Part shown: positions 59,936 through 64,000 of the stretch, piece by piece | Numbering within the stretch: the first letter of the stretch is position 1 | How the letters are laid out: every line of letters begins with the position of its first letter | NCBI GenBank assembly: GCA_028023455.1 | Contig: JAQFVV010000012.1 | Coordinates: 10,078,499 to 10,142,498, forward strand | From: Epiperipatus broadwayi | Taxonomy: Eukaryota; Onychophora; Udeonychophora; Euonychophora; Peripatidae | Reading direction: 5' to 3' | Length of the DNA: 64,000 bases | The notes under the pieces: model-generated | Databases searched by the model: none | Seen by the model: only the letters and a program-made list of their open reading frames with translations | Told to the model about the DNA's origin: nothing | Program-made: the position numbers and the translations under genes

Positions 59936-60177
59936 ACCTTTTCAATAAAGAGCAGTGTTCATTTTTACATTGATAATATTTCAAACTTTTAGCTTTTCTT
60001 ACTATAATTTTATTATTTAAAATTTATTTATTTGATAAATCTTTCATTTCAATTTTCTTAGCTTTTGATTGTTTGTTATGAATATCTCACTAATAAAAAT
60101 CTGAAACAATGAATCTTTGAAAAATGCAAAATTGTTTTATCATATTGTTTAAATAATTAAAAATAATTATTAAATAA

Positions 60178-60348
60178 TAAAAAATATCTATCACTTCCCC
60201 ATTGTTAAGTTCTTTCAGCAGTGCTACCTTGCAAACAAAGATAAAATGTGTATACAATGGTACTGTTAGCTAAATTCAGATTTTATCTTTGCTTACAAAG
60301 TTATGCTACTGAAAAAACATAGTGTTGGGGGAGTGATAACTATTTTAT
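60178..60348. mobile_element. MITE-like inverted repeat, ~171 bp
   Basis: The left arm runs from TATCTATCACTTCCCC to CAAAGATAAAATG. The right arm is its reverse complement, ending GGGGGAGTGATAACTA. The arms are about 70 bp with 75-80% match by eye, and the spacer is about 27 bp. No coding sequence. Confidence 0.65.
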
Positions 60349-62478
60349 ATTAAAATTTGCACCTAGTGATATATGCATAAATAGTCAAGATATCAAAGTT
60401 TTAATGATTTTTAAAACTACATTGTTCAAATAAAAACTTTACAATATAAACTGAATCAGCAGAAGTGTGAAACGCTTTAAAAATGCAGTTTTCTTAAAAT
60501 TAAGAATTTTGAAATAAACTATATTTTTATAATTTATTTATAGATAAGTATATTTCATATTCATCCCAAATTTTCAAGTTTTGAAACCATTTCATATTAA
60601 TTTAATTTATCCTTAAATTTGCATGTTATGTGTATATATATAACATATTGTTTGTTTTTCTAAAGTTATTATTACTAAAAAATTACTTAGGATTTCTAAG
60701 ACTCATTTGATATTACTAGTTATTGAACATAAAACAATGCGAAACATTTAAACTATTTTTACCATCTTCTGAAAAAAAATTACTTTATAATTTTATTAGA
60801 AAATATTTACTTCAAATCTAAATGGAGCATGAATCAGAGAAATAAGGTTCTCTGCTTCAAAGTTAGATGTTTTTCACAGAATTGACTTTTACTCTTGCTT
60901 CCACAAATTCTAAGGACACCACTTACAGTTAGAATGTATTTTCCAGAATCCCCACAACCAATTATATATTATTAGTTGGATAAAATATTGGGTGTTTTTG
61001 CTCATAATTCTTTATATGATATGACTCTTAATCACAAACAAAAATAATCCTAAGGCATTTATGTGTGTAATCTAAATGTGCTAAAAACTAAACTGCAATA
61101 CTAAATTTTGTTTGGAGTAAATAATTTATACATTTACATGTATAAAGACTCTACAATACAGAAAAGTAGTTTTCTAAATATAGCTACGTGTATATATGTT
61201 TAGGTATCAGTACTCTTAAAGATGAATGTTTAGTTTATTAATCTGTTGCATAAAGAGAACTTTTAAATATATGCATTCACAGAAATATATGGATATGTAT
61301 ATAGCTAGAAAAATATAAAAGATAGCATATATATTATAATGCATCTTTTCTTATTAAAATCAATCTATTTTAAATCATTAAAAAAAATGTGAAGGGATAT
61401 ATTGTTTTTTTAAATGAAAATTTGGCCTTTTAAACTTGTCTTTTGTTTGTTAAATTTATAATCTTCTGCAACACATGTACTTGTCTACAGATAACACATT
61501 AAGTCAAAAGCACTTAACATGGATTTACATATACTTATAAGTTTTATTGAGACAAAAGCCTCTTGCTATTATATTAGAACGAAACGTTCACACAATCACA
61601 GAGAAATGAACTACGGGGTCATCCCTCGAAAATGACAATTTTCAGCGATCATGTTTGAATTAAGTGACCATGTTTAGCTAATTTATTTTAGAATGACCCA
61701 CCTTTTCCCTATCTGCCCTTTCAAAAAAAAATTTTTCCTAAAGAAGTGATTGGAATCACCGGCTACAATCAGACAAAATCTCTCTCACTCTCTTTTATTA
61801 TCAGCAACTGCTCTTTTGTTTCTTCTGTTGCTTTTTTTAATCTATCATTTTTAAAAAAGATATTTAGATCTTTCTCTTAATTTAAATTTTTCAATCAACT
61901 CTAACAAGTAAGTCTTCTTGCATTAACAAATTAATTCTAATTTATCATAAAATGACAAAATTTATTTGATATTTTTTTAAAAACATTGGGAAGTAATATT
62001 TGATGATAATTTTTAAAACAAAATAATAATAATCTTAAATTATTAAATAAATGTTCAATTATAATAATGAATAACAAATATTGAATATTTAATCTATCAT
62101 CTTTATTTTAAATTGCAAAGAATCATTATTAAATTTGTATGCAACTTAAAACATTAGATACACATATAACAAAAATAAATTGAAATTGTAATGCAAAATA
62201 ATATATTCATAATGCAGTTTAAATCTTACTGCTTGAACATATCTACTAGCTTTCATAATATTTTTTAAATACTATTTTTAATTTATTCTTTACTTATTAC
62301 TTAACGATGGAAAATGCAATTAAATATTTATTCTTTTAGCATTATTTTCGGTAATTTATTTTTCATTTTCTTTTATAAAGCCTTTTTATTTTTATTCTAT
62401 ATAGTTATAATTAATTGCCTATCTTTTTTCTTTTCAAAGCTGATTTCAACTAATTTCTTAGTTAATTCATATCAGAAT
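60349..62478. other. AT-rich intergenic sequence
   Basis: No supported feature. A more complex patch at 61555-61790 (GAACGAAACGTTC, CTACGGGGTCATCCCTCG) is unidentified. Confidence 0.45.
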
Positions 62479-63010
62479 AAATCAACGATTGCATAAAGCT
62501 AACTGAAACTCACATAGCGTAAAAGAATACAAACAAATGATAGAATATTTCAACAATGTTATCTGTATATAAAACCACAAAGCTTTGAAAAAAGCAACAT
62601 GGATAAAAAGAAACATCTTACCTATTAAATTATAAACTAATAAAAATATTGATTTCAAGACTATTCTCAGCACAAAGACGATTTTGATTAAGCTCATATC
62701 TTGAAATATAATAGACACATATTTCACACTCCATATATAAAGCACAATTAATAAATAATCAATTTATGCTTTGAAAAAAATCCCAACATAACTGTAAAAA
62801 AAAAATCAATGATTGCATATCACTAATTGAAATTCAAATATTGTAAATGAATATAAACCAATGTAGAATAATTTGTACATAAAAACACAAAAGTCTCAAT
62901 CAAGCAACATGGGATTCCTTTTATCAATATTGCTTGATTCAGCCTTTGTGTTTCTAAATAAGTGGTTCTGTTGAAATTTCTAGCATTGGTTTGTATTCAT
63001 TTACTTATTT
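62479..63010. repeat. Two direct and one inverted copies of a ~110-bp repeat
   Basis: 62479-62605 and 62806-62912 are direct copies (ATCAA.GATTGCATA, AATATAAACCAATG, AGCAACATGG). 62928-63005 is an inverted copy of the second half (TTGCTTGATTCAG, GCATTGGTTTGTATTCATTTAC). The last two form a foldback. Confidence 0.7.
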
Positions 63011-64000
63011 CGTATATACATATTTATTTAAATGTACTTTGGTATTAGATCTGCAATGTAGGGGAGATAAGATGCTTTTTCACACCCACAATAAATGTGT
63101 AATCTTGTGCTGATATCAAACTGAAAGGAAATAATCCCTGCGATATTATTCGATCTCATGTGAAATCGTGTTTACCTTTATCAGGAGGTCTTTTTTTTTT
63201 TTGTAATATTTTGGCATTTTCAATTATTGTCCAGATTTCTTTCTGACAACAGGATGAATATTTAATAAAAGTCTTATAGTAATTTATATTTCTTTCTTTC
63301 TATGTATTTTTTATGTGTTTTCTTTCTTTAAAAAAAATGTTTATTAGAATTTCTGTGGGCAATCCCGGCATATTCTGTGCAATTATGTGTTCAATAAAAT
63401 TCCATGGGGGGGGGGGGTCCGTTTAAATCTCCATTTTATGTGTGTTAGAAGTAAATATCAAATTTGTGGCTTCAACTTGACAATTCCTGTTATATATTAT
63501 AAGATAAATAGCATATGTCTGTATTTTAAGTGTTTTTGTAAATAATTTTAAAAATATATAATTTAGTGATTATTTTGTGTAACATTTTTTTTTGTGTGTG
63601 ATTATTTATTTAAGATTGCAAATCAAATTTTTTTGGGTTTAAAATGTTTTAAATATCGATTTATATATCGTTATACATTTTAAAGTCGTTAGTGTAAAAG
63701 TCATATAAATTTGTTTTAGAGTGCTGTTTTTAATATTATTTTTTATACTTTAAAAATGGTAATTTTTAATATCCATTTGTTTCTTAAAAATTGTTTTTAA
63801 AATCATCTTTTTAATACCCATTTGTTTCTCAAAATTTGTTTTAAAATGCTGTTTAAGACTGGCTGTGCCTTTTGACATTTGTATTAACCTGCCGATAACT
63901 TTGTAAATCTTGTAAAAATATCATGTACAAGATCTGTGTACATGTTACTATTTTTTTTTTGCAAAAAATATCATGTACAAGATCCCTTTATACATTATTT
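63011..64000. other. AT-rich sequence with small tandem repeats
   Basis: Contains a 12-base poly-G run at 63406-63417, a ~48-bp duplication near 63765-63850 (TTTTTAATA.CCATTTGTTTCT twice), and AAAAATATCATGTACAAGATC twice at about 63915 and 63965. No gene seen up to the window end. Confidence 0.5.

Noticed and set aside
61575-61600. GAACGAAACGTTC considered as a further hammerhead
   Set aside because: GAAACGTT is present but no CTGANGA sequence precedes it at a workable distance on either strand.

Overview
This is an AT-rich (roughly a quarter G+C by eye), intron-free-looking stretch of animal nuclear DNA made almost entirely of transposable elements, their decayed proteins and satellite-like repeats. 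No host exon, rRNA or functional tRNA gene could be supported. Long (ATT)n tracts, non-LTR retrotransposons with (AAT)n tails, tRNA-derived SINEs and hammerhead-ribozyme-like repeats point to an invertebrate, perhaps a mollusc or other lophotrochozoan. The taxon is inference only.

Layout. 1-4.5 kb: a ribozyme-like element, a dead hAT transposase, one copy of a large repeat family (called R1 here) and two copies of a repeat carrying a hammerhead-like core. 4.5-10 kb: AT-rich filler with one unidentified GC-richer patch. 10-16.8 kb: two more large R1 copies, facing each other across a (CTC)7(ATT)~40(ATG)5 microsatellite. 16.8-22.3 kb: a decayed plus-strand LINE (LINE-1 here) interrupted by a younger minus-strand LINE (LINE-2). 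22.3-27.7 kb: mostly filler. 27.7-30.1 kb: a four-unit palindromic repeat and a possible TTAA-flanked DNA element. 30.5-34.5 kb: a second hammerhead-like family associated with tRNA-like repeats. 33.4-42.2 kb: three tRNA-derived SINEs with target-site duplications and several RTE-like LINE fragments. 43.7-50.3 kb: a LINE ORF1 remnant, foldback repeats, and a TSD-flanked LINE tail inside an inverted repeat. 52.5-54.0 kb: a complete 1522-bp terminal-inverted-repeat element with an 8-bp TSD. 56.9 kb: a near-perfect 134-bp palindrome. 59.6-64 kb: tandem and foldback repeats in filler.

How the parts work together. LINE-encoded endonuclease/reverse transcriptase is the likely mobiliser of the SINEs and perhaps of the ribozyme-bearing repeats. 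All LINE proteins seen here are broken, so any present activity would depend on copies elsewhere. The best candidate for an undescribed system is the pair of hammerhead-like families. They retain the CUGANGA...GAAA...UH core, have palindromic helix III sequences, and show paired-base changes between copies. In family 2 one motif lies inside a 466-bp direct repeat bounded by tRNA-like sequences, an arrangement reminiscent of metazoan retrozymes.
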